Part shown: positions 1-7,753 of the stretch, piece after piece
How positions within the stretch are numbered: the stretch's first letter is position 1
Layout: each line of letters opens with the position of its first letter
Assembly (NCBI GenBank): GCA_031270525.1
Contig: JAISXN010000080.1
Coordinates: forward strand, 1-7,753
Length of the DNA stretch: 7,753 nucleotides
DNA from: Candidatus Symbiothrix sp.
GTDB taxonomy: Bacteria > Bacteroidota > Bacteroidia > Bacteroidales > Azobacteroidaceae
Direction: 5' to 3'
Notes under the pieces: generated by a model
Database searches by the model: none
What the model was told of the DNA's origin: nothing
Seen by the model: only the letters and a program-made list of their open reading frames with translations
Position numbers and translations under genes: made by a program

Positions 1-318
1 CTTTCGTCCATCGCCGTTTACGAACTCGAAGGCATTATCGTTTCGGGAAATGTCAATGCGCTGAAAGCCGTAAAAGGTATCGGAAACAAAACGGCCGAAC
101 GGATTATCATCGACCTGAAAGACAAGGTGAAAATCAGCGGAACGGCAACATCCGCTCAAGCTTCCGCTTTGAACGAAACTGCGCAAGAAGCCGTTTCAGC
201 ACTGACATCGTTGGGATTCAACCAGTTGGCGTCCCAGAAAGTAGTCAATAAAATATACTCCGAAAAACCGGCATTGACGGTGGAAGAAATTATCAAAAAC
301 GCCTTAAAAATGCTTTGA
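1..318 (+). CDS. ruvA: Holliday junction branch migration complex subunit RuvA, C-terminal half (5' end outside window)
   Basis: RuvA binds four-way Holliday junctions as a tetramer and loads the RuvB ATPase ring, which drives branch migration during recombinational repair in the cytoplasm. The frame is open from base 1 and ends at TGA 316-318, giving 105 residues of a protein normally near 200. The fragment opens inside domain II; the second helix-hairpin-helix is clear at fragment residues 24-36 (VKGIGNKTAERII, nt 70-108), with the GIG hairpin and the following Lys-Thr-Ala-Glu-Arg typical of RuvA DNA-backbone binding. A Ser/Thr/Ala-rich flexible linker follows (about nt 133-171). Then comes the small three-helix domain III that contacts RuvB (nt 172-315), with EAVSALTSLGF and a terminal EEIIKNALKML. 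The gene looks intact apart from the window edge. It abuts sprA with a one-base overlap. An internal GTG at 127 is not the start, because conserved domain II lies upstream in the same frame. Confidence 0.95.
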   Translation, partial: LSSIAVYELEGIIVSGNVNALKAVKGIGNKTAERIIIDLKDKVKISGTATSAQASALNETAQEAVSALTSLGFNQLASQKVVNKIYSEKPALTVEEIIKNALKML

Positions 319-320
319 TG
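316..320 (+). promoter_or_regulatory. ruvA stop / sprA start overlap (TGATG)
   Basis: The last ruvA codon TGA (316-318) and the first sprA codon ATG (318-320) share one A. No purine-rich Shine-Dalgarno sequence lies upstream; the region 301-315 is A/T-rich, as is common before Bacteroidota starts. The arrangement implies co-transcription and permits translation of sprA by ribosomes that finish ruvA. That coupling is inferred from the geometry and not shown directly. Confidence 0.8.
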
Positions 321-401
321 AAATCAGGGAAAAAGTATATATTTTCGGTTCTGTTTCTTACCTTCGCAAGCGGATTTTTCAACTTGTCTTCCCCTCAAGC
401 G
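318..401 (+). other. SprA signal peptide (approximate extent)
   Basis: The first 28 residues have a basic n-region (MKSGKK), a hydrophobic core (YIFSVLFLTFASGFF, residues 7-21) and a short polar stretch ending near Pro-Gln-Ala. This is a Sec-type export signal, as expected for an outer-membrane barrel delivered through the periplasm and the BAM complex. The exact cleavage point is unclear: the Ala at residue 28 is followed by two prolines, which disfavours cutting there, and a site nearer residues 17-24 is possible. No lipobox cysteine is present, so this is not a lipoprotein. Confidence 0.8.
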
Positions 402-3400
402 CCTCCGCAAAAAACCGCAGGTAAAGATACGGTAAGTACGATTTTCCCTGTCGCAAAAACCACTCCCGAAACTTACAAAGATGTTAAAGACATCTATCCC
501 ATTGATTTATCAACGCCGCAAAACTTCAAATCCGACTTTGAATATAATCCGGCGACCAACCGTTACGAATTAAGGACAAAAATCGGAAACGAAGACCTTA
601 GCACTCCGCTCACGCTTACCCCCGACGAATACTATAAATACAGCCTGAAAAAAAGCATGGATTTGTTTTACAAAGACAAATATGCAGCAGAATTTGACAG
701 CCTGACTTTGAGGAAAGACAAAGACGCTTTATCTGCCTTCGATTTTAAGGTCAACATAGGGCCGGCCGATAAAATTTTCGGGCCGGGCGGCGTCCGTTTA
801 AACGCTAACGGAAGCCTTACCACCAAATTAGGATTCACGCATACTTCAACCCAAAACCCAACTTTGACCGAACGGCAACGGAATCACACCGCTTTCGATT
901 TCGACACCCAGATTCAAGCCGATATCAAAGCATCAGTAGGCGATAAACTCAATTTCGATTTGAATTACAACACGGAATCCACTTTCGATTTCGATACGAG
1001 AAAACTTAAATTAGGTTATGTTGGAAAAGAAGACGAAATCGTAAAAGTTCTGGAAGCCGGCAATGTCAGCATGAACACCACCAACTCCCTCATCAGAGGC
1101 GGTGCGGCATTATTCGGTATCAGAACCCAGCTACAGTTCGGGAAATTAACCGTCGACGCCGTTTTCTCCCAGCAAGAATCGCAATCCCGGTCCATTTCGA
1201 CCAAAGGAAACGTACAAACAACCCCGTTTGAAGTAGCAGTCGATAAATACGACGAGAACATGCATTATCTTCTCGGACATTATTTTTATAACCACTACGA
1301 TGAGGCCATGAGCACTTTGCCTTTCATCAAATCGCCCGTTAGCATCGACCGGATAGAAGTATGGATAACCAATCGCCGTTCGAATTTCAATGAAGCGCGG
1401 AATATCGTCGCTTTCGCCGACCTCGCCGAACACCATTTTATCCATAATTCCAATTTTACACAGCCGAAAGGCATGGACTCCCTGCCTTATAATGGAGCGA
1501 ATAATCTATACTCCAAAATAACAAGTGATGAATATTCCGGAGCGCGTAACATCAGCACAGTCAATCAGGCTTTGGGAAACGACCTGGAAAATGGATTGGA
1601 TTATGAAAAAATTGAAAACGCACGCAAACTGGAGCCTTCCGAATATACTTATAATCCGCAATTAGGATACATTTCCCTGCGTTATCCCTTGCTACCCGAC
1701 GAAGTTCTGGCTGTTGCCTATTCATATATGTACAAAGGAGTTACATATCAAGTCGGCGAATTTTCAACCGATAATCCAAACAATAGCAACGACAATCTGT
1801 ACGTTAAATTAATAAAAGGAACAACTGTTTCCCCGAATTATCCGACCTGGAAACTGATGATGAAAAATGTGTACGCCATTACAACGTACAATCAGAGTTT
1901 GACTCAGGAAAAATTCCGGCTGAACATCAAATACCTGAACGATACAACCGGAGTTTATCTGAACTATATCACCGAAGGAAAAATCGCCAATCAACAGTTG
2001 CTCAGGGTTGAAAGATTAGACCGCCTGGATTCCCGCAACGAAACGCGCCCCGATGGATTCTTCGATTTCGTACCCGGCCTCACCGTAATACCCAACGATG
2101 GGAAAATCATCTTTCCGGTAATTGAACCTTTCGGCTCTCACCTGTGGAAAATGATCGCCGACAGCACGATTGCCAAACGATATGTATTTCAGGAACTGTA
2201 CGATTCGACCCTGACCGTAGCGCGGCAAACGGCCGAAAAAAATAAATTTATTCTCAGCGGAGAATACAAAGGCTCGGATGCCTCCAACATCAACCTCGAC
2301 GGAATAAACATTGCCAAAGGTTCGGTCACAGTTACCGCAAACGGCGTCCTGCTGAAAGAAAACGTCGATTATACCGTCGATTATGCCACCGGCCATGTAA
2401 CCGTCATCAACCCGCTTTATGAAAATGCCAATATTCAGGTTTCATCCGAAGACCGTTCCGCTCTCGGTATGCAACGAAAAACCATGATGGGCCTGAATTT
2501 GAATTATGCCGTAAACAAACAGTTCAACATCGGAGCTACCGTCATGAACCTGAGCGAAATGCCGCTTACAATGAAAACCGAACCCGGACAGGAATCTATC
2601 GACAACACTTTGTTCGGTTTCAATGTCAATTACGCGACGCAATCACAGTTGCTGACCAATTTATTAGACAAAATACCTTTGCTGGAACTCACAGAGCCTT
2701 CCCAGATTACGCTCACTGCCGAATATGCCCGCCTGATTCCGGGACACTATAAAAGCAAATACGGGGGAAACCATTCCTACATCGACGATTTTGAACAAGC
2801 CAAACAGGTCATAGACCTTCGTTCGCCCTATTCGTGGAGTTTATCGTCGACTCCCTCTATGTTTCCGGATTCCAAAAAAGTAAACAACATAGATTACGGT
2901 AAAGACCGGTCGTTGCTGGCCTGGTACTACGTCGACGCGTTATTCACCCGTAAATCCTCACTCACACCGACCCATATCAAAAACGATTTAGACCAATTGT
3001 CGAATCACTACGTGCGGGAAATACGGGAGAGCGAGCTTTTCCCTGCTAAATACCCGACTTTCGGAGAACCTGCAACGATTCCGGTACTCAACCTCGCTTT
3101 TTATCCACACGAACGCGGACCATACAACCTGAACGCTTTGGAAATGAATCCCGACGGAACGCTGAGCAAGCCGGAAAAACGCTGGGGCGGTATCACCCGG
3201 AGAATCGAAGGCCTCAATACCGATTTTGAAGCCAACAACATCGAAACCATCGAATTCTGGCTTTTAGACCCATTTATCGGAAAAGAAGATTCACGCGGCG
3301 GAGATTTGTATTTCAATTTAGGCGAAATATCGGAAGATGTATTAAAAGACGAAAAGAAATTCTTTGAAAACGGCTTACCGGTGGACGGCGATACATCCAA

Positions 3401-6400
3401 AGTTGAGAAAACAGTCTGGGGTTTGGTTCCCAGACAGCAGTCTATGGTATATGCCTTCGATAATACGGCCGGAGCAAGAAAATTGCAAGACGTAGGATTC
3501 AACGGTTTATCCACCGAAAACGAATTTACCTACCCGGCTTATGCCAATTATCTGGCCGAACTGGACCGGGTTCTTTCCCCCGATACGAAAGAAGCGATGA
3601 GAAACGACCCGTTTTCTCCTTACAACGACCCTGCCGGCGATAATTATCACTATTTCAGGGGCAGTGATTACGATAGGCAAGAGTTACCCATTCTTGAAAG
3701 ATACAAACGTTACAATGGCGTGGAGGGAAACTCGGCCGACGCTTCCGATTCGGGTTCGCCCAACAGGGAAAGCTACAATACCGCCGCAAGGCTTGTTCCT
3801 GACGTAGAAGACATTAACCAGGACAATACCCTCAATGAAACCGAAAAATATTTTCAGTATAAAGTGTCGATTCACCCCGACAGTATGATTGTCGGCAAAA
3901 ACCACATCGTACAAAAAATGGAAGTGAGGCCGACTTTGAAAAACGGTAAAAGTGAAATAGTTACCTGGTATCAGTTCAAAATTCCCCTTAGCGAATATGA
4001 GAAAAAAGAAGGTACCATTGCCGATTTCAAAACCATTCGTTTTGTCCGGATGTTTCTCACTAATTTTTCCGACTCCATTATCCTTCGTTTCGGAACGCTG
4101 CAATTCGCTTACGGTCAGTGGCGTACCTATACGAAAGACTTGTTCGACCCTAAATTGCCGCCCCAGGGAAGCGGCAGCATCAGCATGTCGACGGTCAATA
4201 TCGAAGAAAACGGCAGTAAAGAACCGGTCAATTATATTATGCCTCCGGGCGTAAACCGGATTTTAGACCCCGGGCAAACCCAACTGCGGCAACAAAACGA
4301 ACAATCCATGTCGCTTCTGATTAACGACCTTTCGCAAGGCGACGCCCGCGCCATCTACAAATCAACCGGTTTGGATACACGCCAATACCGTCGTTTGCAA
4401 ATGTTTACCCATGCCGAAAAAATACTCGACAAACCTACTAATTTGCAAGACAACGATTTATCCGTATTCATCCGTTTGGGTTCGGATTATAAAAACAACT
4501 ACTACGAATACGAGGTGCCGTTAACGCTCACGTCTCCGGGACGTTACATCGAATCGACCGAATCAAGGAAAATTGTCTGGCCGGAATCGAATATGATTGA
4601 TTTCCCCTTCAAATTGCTCACAAATCTCAAATTGCAAAGGAACAAAGAAAAACGAAAAGCCGGTTCGGAAGTAACCTATTACACGCCTTTCTCCATTTTT
4701 GACCCCGAAAAGCCGATGAATACGGTAACTGTTGTCGGAAACCCCACCATCTCCGATATCAGAGTAGTTATGATTGGCGTCCGGAATAATTCCCGCGCCA
4801 CTCAGTCCGCAGAGATTTGGGTGAACGAATTGCGCTTGACCGATTTTAACGAAGACGGAGGTTGGGCCGGAAACGCCAATCTCTATGTCGGACTTTCCGA
4901 CATGGGTTCGGTCAGTTTTTCGGGAAGAAAAGAAACGGCGGGATTCGGCAGTCTGGACCAGGGTATCATGGACCGCAACATCGACGACGTCTATCAATAT
5001 AATGTTTCTTCGCAAATCGACTTGGGACGTTTTTTCCCCGAAAAAGCCAAAGTCCATCTTCCGTTCTACTATTCATATACGGAAGATGTTGTCAGTCCGA
5101 AATACAATCCGTTGGACCAGGACGTTTTGCTCAAAGATGCCATAGACGCGATGGAAACACAAGCAGAGAGAGATTCGCTCAACAATGTAGCGCAAAATAA
5201 GAAAACGACTAAATCAATTGCTTTCAACGGCGTCAAAGCGGACATCCGAAGCAAGCGTCCGATGCCTTACGACCCGGCCAATTTCGCTTTCGATTATTCA
5301 CATGTGGAAGATTATCTGCAAGATGCGACCACTCAATACGAACGAACCCTGGCCGATGCGATAAATCTGAACTATTCCTATTCCCCGGTATTTAAGCCCT
5401 GGAAACCTTTCGACAAAACCGGACAAAAGAAAGAAGGACAATCCCAACAAAGAACGATGACTTCCGGTTCGTCTTTCCTGAAAAATTTTGAAATCGGTTA
5501 TCTTCCGAAAATTCTTGAAATTAATCTGGAAAGAACGCGGAACTATTATGAAGTACAATTGCGGGATTTGGGCAACCTGGGCGAAAATATGCTTCCGCCC
5601 TCTTTCCGGGACGATTTTTACTGGAACCGTTTATTGAAAGCGCAATGGGATTTGACAAAAAGCCTGAGACTTACCTTTAATTCACAAACCAATGCACGGA
5701 TAGAAACGCTCAAACAAATAACCGACGATAGCTTCCTGCCGGACGATGAATACCTTAAAAGAAAAAAATCCGTCTGGCAAGACATCCGGGACATGGGTAA
5801 TCCGATGGATTACACGCAATCCTTTACAGCCGTCTATGCGCTGCCTTTCAATATGATTCCGGCGCTCTCTTTTGTCAAAGGTTCTCTGTCGTTCAACAGC
5901 GGATACCAATGGCAAAAAGGCGCTACGCTCGATTCCGGGGAAAATCCCGATGCGGAAAATGTTGAAATGGGAAATGTGATTAATAACAATCGCATTTTTG
6001 GAATAAACGATATACAATTCGACTTGTTGACTCTGTATAATAAATCCAAATTTTTATCGGATGCAAACAAAAGATTTACCGCATCAAGAAGCAATACTTC
6101 CGTCCGGAATACAAGAAGAACAAGCGGCGCTGATGCAAATGCAGCCAAAACAGAAGAAGCCAAAAAAGCCGAATTGAGAAAGAAAAAATACGAAGGCGAC
6201 GTCACGCTCAATCCCGATTCTGTGACGGTTCTCGCTCATCAATTAAATAACAAGCGATTACGAATTACGGCACGCGATGAAAGGGGTAAATTATACCACC
6301 TCAAATACAAGGCTATCGACAATAATTCCATTCGAATCCAAAATAAAGATTCGGTAAAACTGAAACTGGTCATTTCACAATTGCCGCCGCTTGATGAAGA

Positions 6401-7753
6401 AAACTGGTACAAAACCTTGCAGGTAGTGGCGCGGGGATTGATGATGGTCAGGTCGTTCGGTTTTTCGTACAATGAAGGAAACGATATGATGATACCTAAT
6501 TTCAGGGAAAACATAGGCAATTTCTTCGGCCAGGGTTCAACGATGTACGGAAATGCGCCCGGTTTGGATTTTGCATTCGGATTGGTAGGAGAAAACTATA
6601 TCGAAAGAGCGAAAAAGAACAACTGGTTGGTTACTAATGAAAACAACATCACGCCGGCCATGCTGAATAAAACGGGAACTTTTAATTTCACGGCAAATTT
6701 AGAGCCGATTACCGGTATGCGTATTGTTTTGAACGCTACGCGAACTAAAACAGACCGGCAACAAACCTATTTCATGTATGGGGATAATTTGAGTTCTATG
6801 CCCAGAAAATTCACCGGCGATTTCAAAATGACCATGGTTACCTTAGGTACAGCCTTCGCCAATTCGGGTAACGCCGGTAACGGTTATTATTCCGAAACAT
6901 TCCAGAATTTCCTGGATAACAGGAAAGTGATCGCCAATCGTTTGCAACAGGTTTACAGCAATACGACCTATCCGGATGCAGGTTTTCTGCAGGGCAGTCC
7001 TTTGGCCGGACAAGCTTTTGACCCTCAAAACGGAGGCGTCGAATTTAATTCTACCGATGTGTTGATTCCGGCTTTTATTGCAGCTTATACCGGACAAAAT
7101 GCGAAATCGGTCGGGCTGTCGGCTTTTCCCGCATTGAAAAAACTTTTGCCCAACTGGAAAATCACGTACGACGGGTTGATGCAAATCCCATTTATCAGGA
7201 AAAACTTCAAGTCGTTTGTGCTTGAACACACTTACTCAAGTTTTTACAGCGTCGGCGGATTCAATTCTTTCACGAGTTGGGTCGGCGCCGGACACGGCGA
7301 TATCGGATTCATTCAAAATGTGACGGACAATCGTCCTTATCCCTCTTCGCCTTACGATATTACGGCTGTCAGCATTGTTGAAACATTCAATCCGCTGTTG
7401 GGCCTTAATTCCACGCTCACCAACAATGTGAGTCTCTCTTTCAAATACAATACCGGCCGGACTGTCAACCTGAATGTTTCTGCCTACCAGATTGTCGAGT
7501 CTAAAAAACAGGATTTCTCTTTCATTACAGGCTATCGTTTCGAAAATTTCAATCGCGTGCTGAAAATCAGGAAAACCGGCGGCCCCAATTTCAATAACGA
7601 AATGAAAGTTTCGGCCGAAGTCACTTACAATATGACGCAAAATTTGATTCGTAAGATTCAGGACAACTTTACCCAAGCTACCGCCGGAAATTCGCAAATC
7701 ATGATTAAGCTTTCGGCCGATTACAGTTTGAGTAAATTGGTAACATTGCAGGC
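318..7753 (+). CDS. sprA: SprA/Sov, giant outer-membrane translocon of the type IX secretion system (3' end outside window)
   Basis: SprA forms the T9SS outer-membrane pore, through which folded proteins bearing a C-terminal sorting domain leave the periplasm. In the solved Flavobacterium johnsoniae protein it is a 36-strand single-chain barrel with an extracellular cap and a lateral gate, alternately bound by PorV and a plug protein. Here 2,478 codons run without a stop to the edge. Family blocks appear in order: FGPGGV (residues 154-159), two FDFD motifs (193-196, 223-226), LEAGNVSM (245-252), IEVWITN (346-352), GPYNL (934-938), RWGGI (955-959), IEFW (978-981), EIWVNELRLTDF (1499-1510) and APGLDF (2080-2085). 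The start at 318 supplies a signal peptide; the next in-frame ATG (657) would remove it and conserved sequence. Complete members are about 2,400-2,500 residues, so only a few dozen should be missing. No cysteine codon occurs. It is probably expressed with ruvA. In gliding species SprA also exports adhesins; whether this organism glides cannot be told. Confidence 0.97.
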   Translation, partial: MKSGKKYIFSVLFLTFASGFFNLSSPQAPPQKTAGKDTVSTIFPVAKTTPETYKDVKDIYPIDLSTPQNFKSDFEYNPATNRYELRTKIGNEDLSTPLTLTPDEYYKYSLKKSMDLFYKDKYAAEFDSLTLRKDKDALSAFDFKVNIGPADKIFGPGGVRLNANGSLTTKLGFTHTSTQNPTLTERQRNHTAFDFDTQIQADIKASVGDKLNFDLNYNTESTFDFDTRKLKLGYVGKEDEIVKVLEAGNVSMNTTNSLIRGGAALFGIRTQLQFGKLTVDAVFSQQESQSRSISTKGNVQTTPFEVAVDKYDENMHYLLGHYFYNHYDEAMSTLPFIKSPVSIDRIEVWITNRRSNFNEARNIVAFADLAEHHFIHNSNFTQPKGMDSLPYNGANNLYSKITSDEYSGARNISTVNQALGNDLENGLDYEKIENARKLEPSEYTYNPQLGYISLRYPLLPDEVLAVAYSYMYKGVTYQVGEFSTDNPNNSNDNLYVKLIKGTTVSPNYPTWKLMMKNVYAITTYNQSLTQEKFRLNIKYLNDTTGVYLNYITEGKIANQQLLRVERLDRLDSRNETRPDGFFDFVPGLTVIPNDGKIIFPVIEPFGSHLWKMIADSTIAKRYVFQELYDSTLTVARQTAEKNKFILSGEYKGSDASNINLDGINIAKGSVTVTANGVLLKENVDYTVDYATGHVTVINPLYENANIQVSSEDRSALGMQRKTMMGLNLNYAVNKQFNIGATVMNLSEMPLTMKTEPGQESIDNTLFGFNVNYATQSQLLTNLLDKIPLLELTEPSQITLTAEYARLIPGHYKSKYGGNHSYIDDFEQAKQVIDLRSPYSWSLSSTPSMFPDSKKVNNIDYGKDRSLLAWYYVDALFTRKSSLTPTHIKNDLDQLSNHYVREIRESELFPAKYPTFGEPATIPVLNLAFYPHERGPYNLNALEMNPDGTLSKPEKRWGGITRRIEGLNTDFEANNIETIEFWLLDPFIGKEDSRGGDLYFNLGEISEDVLKDEKKFFENGLPVDGDTSKVEKTVWGLVPRQQSMVYAFDNTAGARKLQDVGFNGLSTENEFTYPAYANYLAELDRVLSPDTKEAMRNDPFSPYNDPAGDNYHYFRGSDYDRQELPILERYKRYNGVEGNSADASDSGSPNRESYNTAARLVPDVEDINQDNTLNETEKYFQYKVSIHPDSMIVGKNHIVQKMEVRPTLKNGKSEIVTWYQFKIPLSEYEKKEGTIADFKTIRFVRMFLTNFSDSIILRFGTLQFAYGQWRTYTKDLFDPKLPPQGSGSISMSTVNIEENGSKEPVNYIMPPGVNRILDPGQTQLRQQNEQSMSLLINDLSQGDARAIYKSTGLDTRQYRRLQMFTHAEKILDKPTNLQDNDLSVFIRLGSDYKNNYYEYEVPLTLTSPGRYIESTESRKIVWPESNMIDFPFKLLTNLKLQRNKEKRKAGSEVTYYTPFSIFDPEKPMNTVTVVGNPTISDIRVVMIGVRNNSRATQSAEIWVNELRLTDFNEDGGWAGNANLYVGLSDMGSVSFSGRKETAGFGSLDQGIMDRNIDDVYQYNVSSQIDLGRFFPEKAKVHLPFYYSYTEDVVSPKYNPLDQDVLLKDAIDAMETQAERDSLNNVAQNKKTTKSIAFNGVKADIRSKRPMPYDPANFAFDYSHVEDYLQDATTQYERTLADAINLNYSYSPVFKPWKPFDKTGQKKEGQSQQRTMTSGSSFLKNFEIGYLPKILEINLERTRNYYEVQLRDLGNLGENMLPPSFRDDFYWNRLLKAQWDLTKSLRLTFNSQTNARIETLKQITDDSFLPDDEYLKRKKSVWQDIRDMGNPMDYTQSFTAVYALPFNMIPALSFVKGSLSFNSGYQWQKGATLDSGENPDAENVEMGNVINNNRIFGINDIQFDLLTLYNKSKFLSDANKRFTASRSNTSVRNTRRTSGADANAAKTEEAKKAELRKKKYEGDVTLNPDSVTVLAHQLNNKRLRITARDERGKLYHLKYKAIDNNSIRIQNKDSVKLKLVISQLPPLDEENWYKTLQVVARGLMMVRSFGFSYNEGNDMMIPNFRENIGNFFGQGSTMYGNAPGLDFAFGLVGENYIERAKKNNWLVTNENNITPAMLNKTGTFNFTANLEPITGMRIVLNATRTKTDRQQTYFMYGDNLSSMPRKFTGDFKMTMVTLGTAFANSGNAGNGYYSETFQNFLDNRKVIANRLQQVYSNTTYPDAGFLQGSPLAGQAFDPQNGGVEFNSTDVLIPAFIAAYTGQNAKSVGLSAFPALKKLLPNWKITYDGLMQIPFIRKNFKSFVLEHTYSSFYSVGGFNSFTSWVGAGHGDIGFIQNVTDNRPYPSSPYDITAVSIVETFNPLLGLNSTLTNNVSLSFKYNTGRTVNLNVSAYQIVESKKQDFSFITGYRFENFNRVLKIRKTGGPNFNNEMKVSAEVTYNMTQNLIRKIQDNFTQATAGNSQIMIKLSADYSLSKLVTLQ
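537..1436 (+). other. SprA conserved N-terminal region (about residues 74-373)
   Basis: This is the most family-typical part of the N-terminus. It starts with a FEYNPATNRYE block and a DEYYKY helix motif (residues 103-108). FGPGGVRLNANG follows (154-165), then alternating polar/hydrophobic strands containing SVGDKLNFDLNYN, the LEAGNVSM block (245-252), FGIRTQLQFGKL, a VDKYDEN segment, and IEVWITN followed by NIVAFADL (346 to about 372). The alternation and the frequent Asn, Asp and aromatic residues fit barrel strands and associated plug-like elements. Region boundaries are my estimate by eye. The block order matches SprA proteins as I know them. Confidence 0.75.
3081..4850 (+). other. SprA middle region with tryptophan-containing beta-sandwich-like blocks
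   Basis: This segment (about residues 922-1511) carries conserved SprA signatures: an AFYPHERGPYNLN block (934-938 at its core), KRWGGITRR (about 953-961), then IEFWLLDPF (978-986). Further on are IRFVRMFLTN (1240-1249), a linker with PPGVNRILDPGQ, an IRLGSDYKNNYYEYEVPL strand pair, and EIWVNELRLTDF (1499-1510). The composition is soluble and beta-rich rather than amphipathic barrel, so I infer that much of it forms domains outside the barrel wall, such as cap or periplasmic parts. That placement is inference; the motifs are seen directly. Confidence 0.6.
6060..6197 (+). other. Lys/Arg/Ala-rich low-complexity linker in SprA
   Basis: Residues 1915-1960 are strongly biased to Lys, Arg, Ala, Ser, Thr and Asn, with RNTRRTSG followed by KTEEAKKAELRKKK. 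They lack aromatic strand periodicity. The second half could form a short charged helix. The segment lies between barrel-like sequence and a compact beta domain beginning near GDVTLNPDSVTV. I read it as a soluble loop or linker, not a membrane strand. SprA homologues generally seem to have a charged variable stretch near this point, which I recall from the family and could not verify here. Confidence 0.6.
6411..7753 (+). other. SprA C-terminal beta-barrel region (incomplete)
   Basis: From about residue 2032 the sequence shows family landmarks: the VVARGLMMVRSFGFSYNEG block, the Gly-rich FGQGSTMYGNAPGLDFAFG stretch around 2072-2090, and LNKTGTFNFTANLEPI. Many amphipathic strand pairs follow, including VSLSFKYNTGRTVNLNVSAY, EMKVSAEVTYNMTQN and IMIKLSADYSLSKLVTLQ. 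The alternating hydrophobic/polar pattern and aromatic girdle residues are typical of outer-membrane strands. The last visible strand fits the penultimate strand of the barrel. The final strand and its terminal aromatic residue, recognised by BAM, fall beyond the window. Confidence 0.75.

Noticed and set aside
301..317. A possible Bacteroidota -7 promoter element (TAnnTTTG) just before sprA.
   Set aside because: The sequence near TTTG at 314-317 lacks the required TA spacing, is too close to the start codon to leave a leader, and has no convincing TTG at -33.
127..318. A short separate 63-residue gene starting at the GTG at 127.
   Set aside because: The same frame is open upstream and encodes RuvA domain II, including the GIGNKTAER hairpin, so this is only the tail of ruvA.
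891..998. Near-identical DNA stretches around TTCGATTTCGA at 894 and 984, looking like a direct repeat.
   Set aside because: Both encode the FDFD motif of SprA; the similarity is short and explained by protein sequence, not by a mobile or recombination element.
3997..5145. Plus-strand open frames at 3997-4254 and 4885-5145.
   Set aside because: They are out of frame with sprA, which stays open and conserved through both stretches. Their translations resemble no known protein.
1016..7697. Many minus-strand open frames of 61-164 residues, the largest at 4563-5057 and 7236-7697.
   Set aside because: All lie antisense to the continuous sprA frame, show no recognisable domain and have low-quality composition. 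They arise from codon bias on the coding strand.
318..7753. A hidden novel system, mobile element, CRISPR array or RNA gene.
   Set aside because: The entire span is one conserved coding frame. I saw no regularly spaced repeats, terminal inverted repeats, tRNA-like folds or second module.

Overview
The window holds one ordinary-looking chromosomal segment of a Bacteroidota bacterium, read entirely on the + strand. Two genes fill it: the 3' half of ruvA (Holliday junction helicase subunit, 1-318) and a giant open reading frame that starts at 318 and stays open to the right edge. Translated by hand, that frame gives 2,478 complete codons with no stop or frameshift. It carries the diagnostic blocks of SprA (called Sov in Porphyromonas gingivalis), the outer-membrane translocon of the type IX secretion system (T9SS). 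The phylum call rests on SprA, which is confined to Bacteroidota, and on the absence of a Shine-Dalgarno sequence before its start. The moderate GC content and the ruvA-sprA order would fit Bacteroidales or Flavobacteriia; I cannot place it more finely.

Layout: 1-318 encodes the last 105 residues of RuvA, covering the second helix-hairpin-helix and the C-terminal RuvB-contacting domain. The ruvA stop TGA (316-318) shares its A with the sprA start ATG (318-320), so there is no intergenic DNA. 318-7753 is sprA: a signal peptide, a conserved N-terminal region, a long middle region with several tryptophan-containing beta-sandwich-like blocks, a lysine/arginine/alanine-rich linker, and a C-terminal beta-barrel region. 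By comparison with the usual family length (about 2,400-2,500 residues), only a few dozen C-terminal residues should lie beyond the window.

The two genes have unrelated jobs. RuvA acts with RuvB in the cytoplasm on recombination intermediates. SprA is exported to the outer membrane and moves folded, C-terminally tagged T9SS cargo to the surface. Their linkage looks like conserved gene order and possible translational coupling rather than a shared pathway. I found no RNA genes, mobile elements, CRISPR arrays, terminators or convincing promoters, and no sign of a previously undescribed system. The most notable points are the one-base overlap, the complete lack of cysteine in the visible SprA, possible internal repetition of a beta-sandwich block, and the basic linker.
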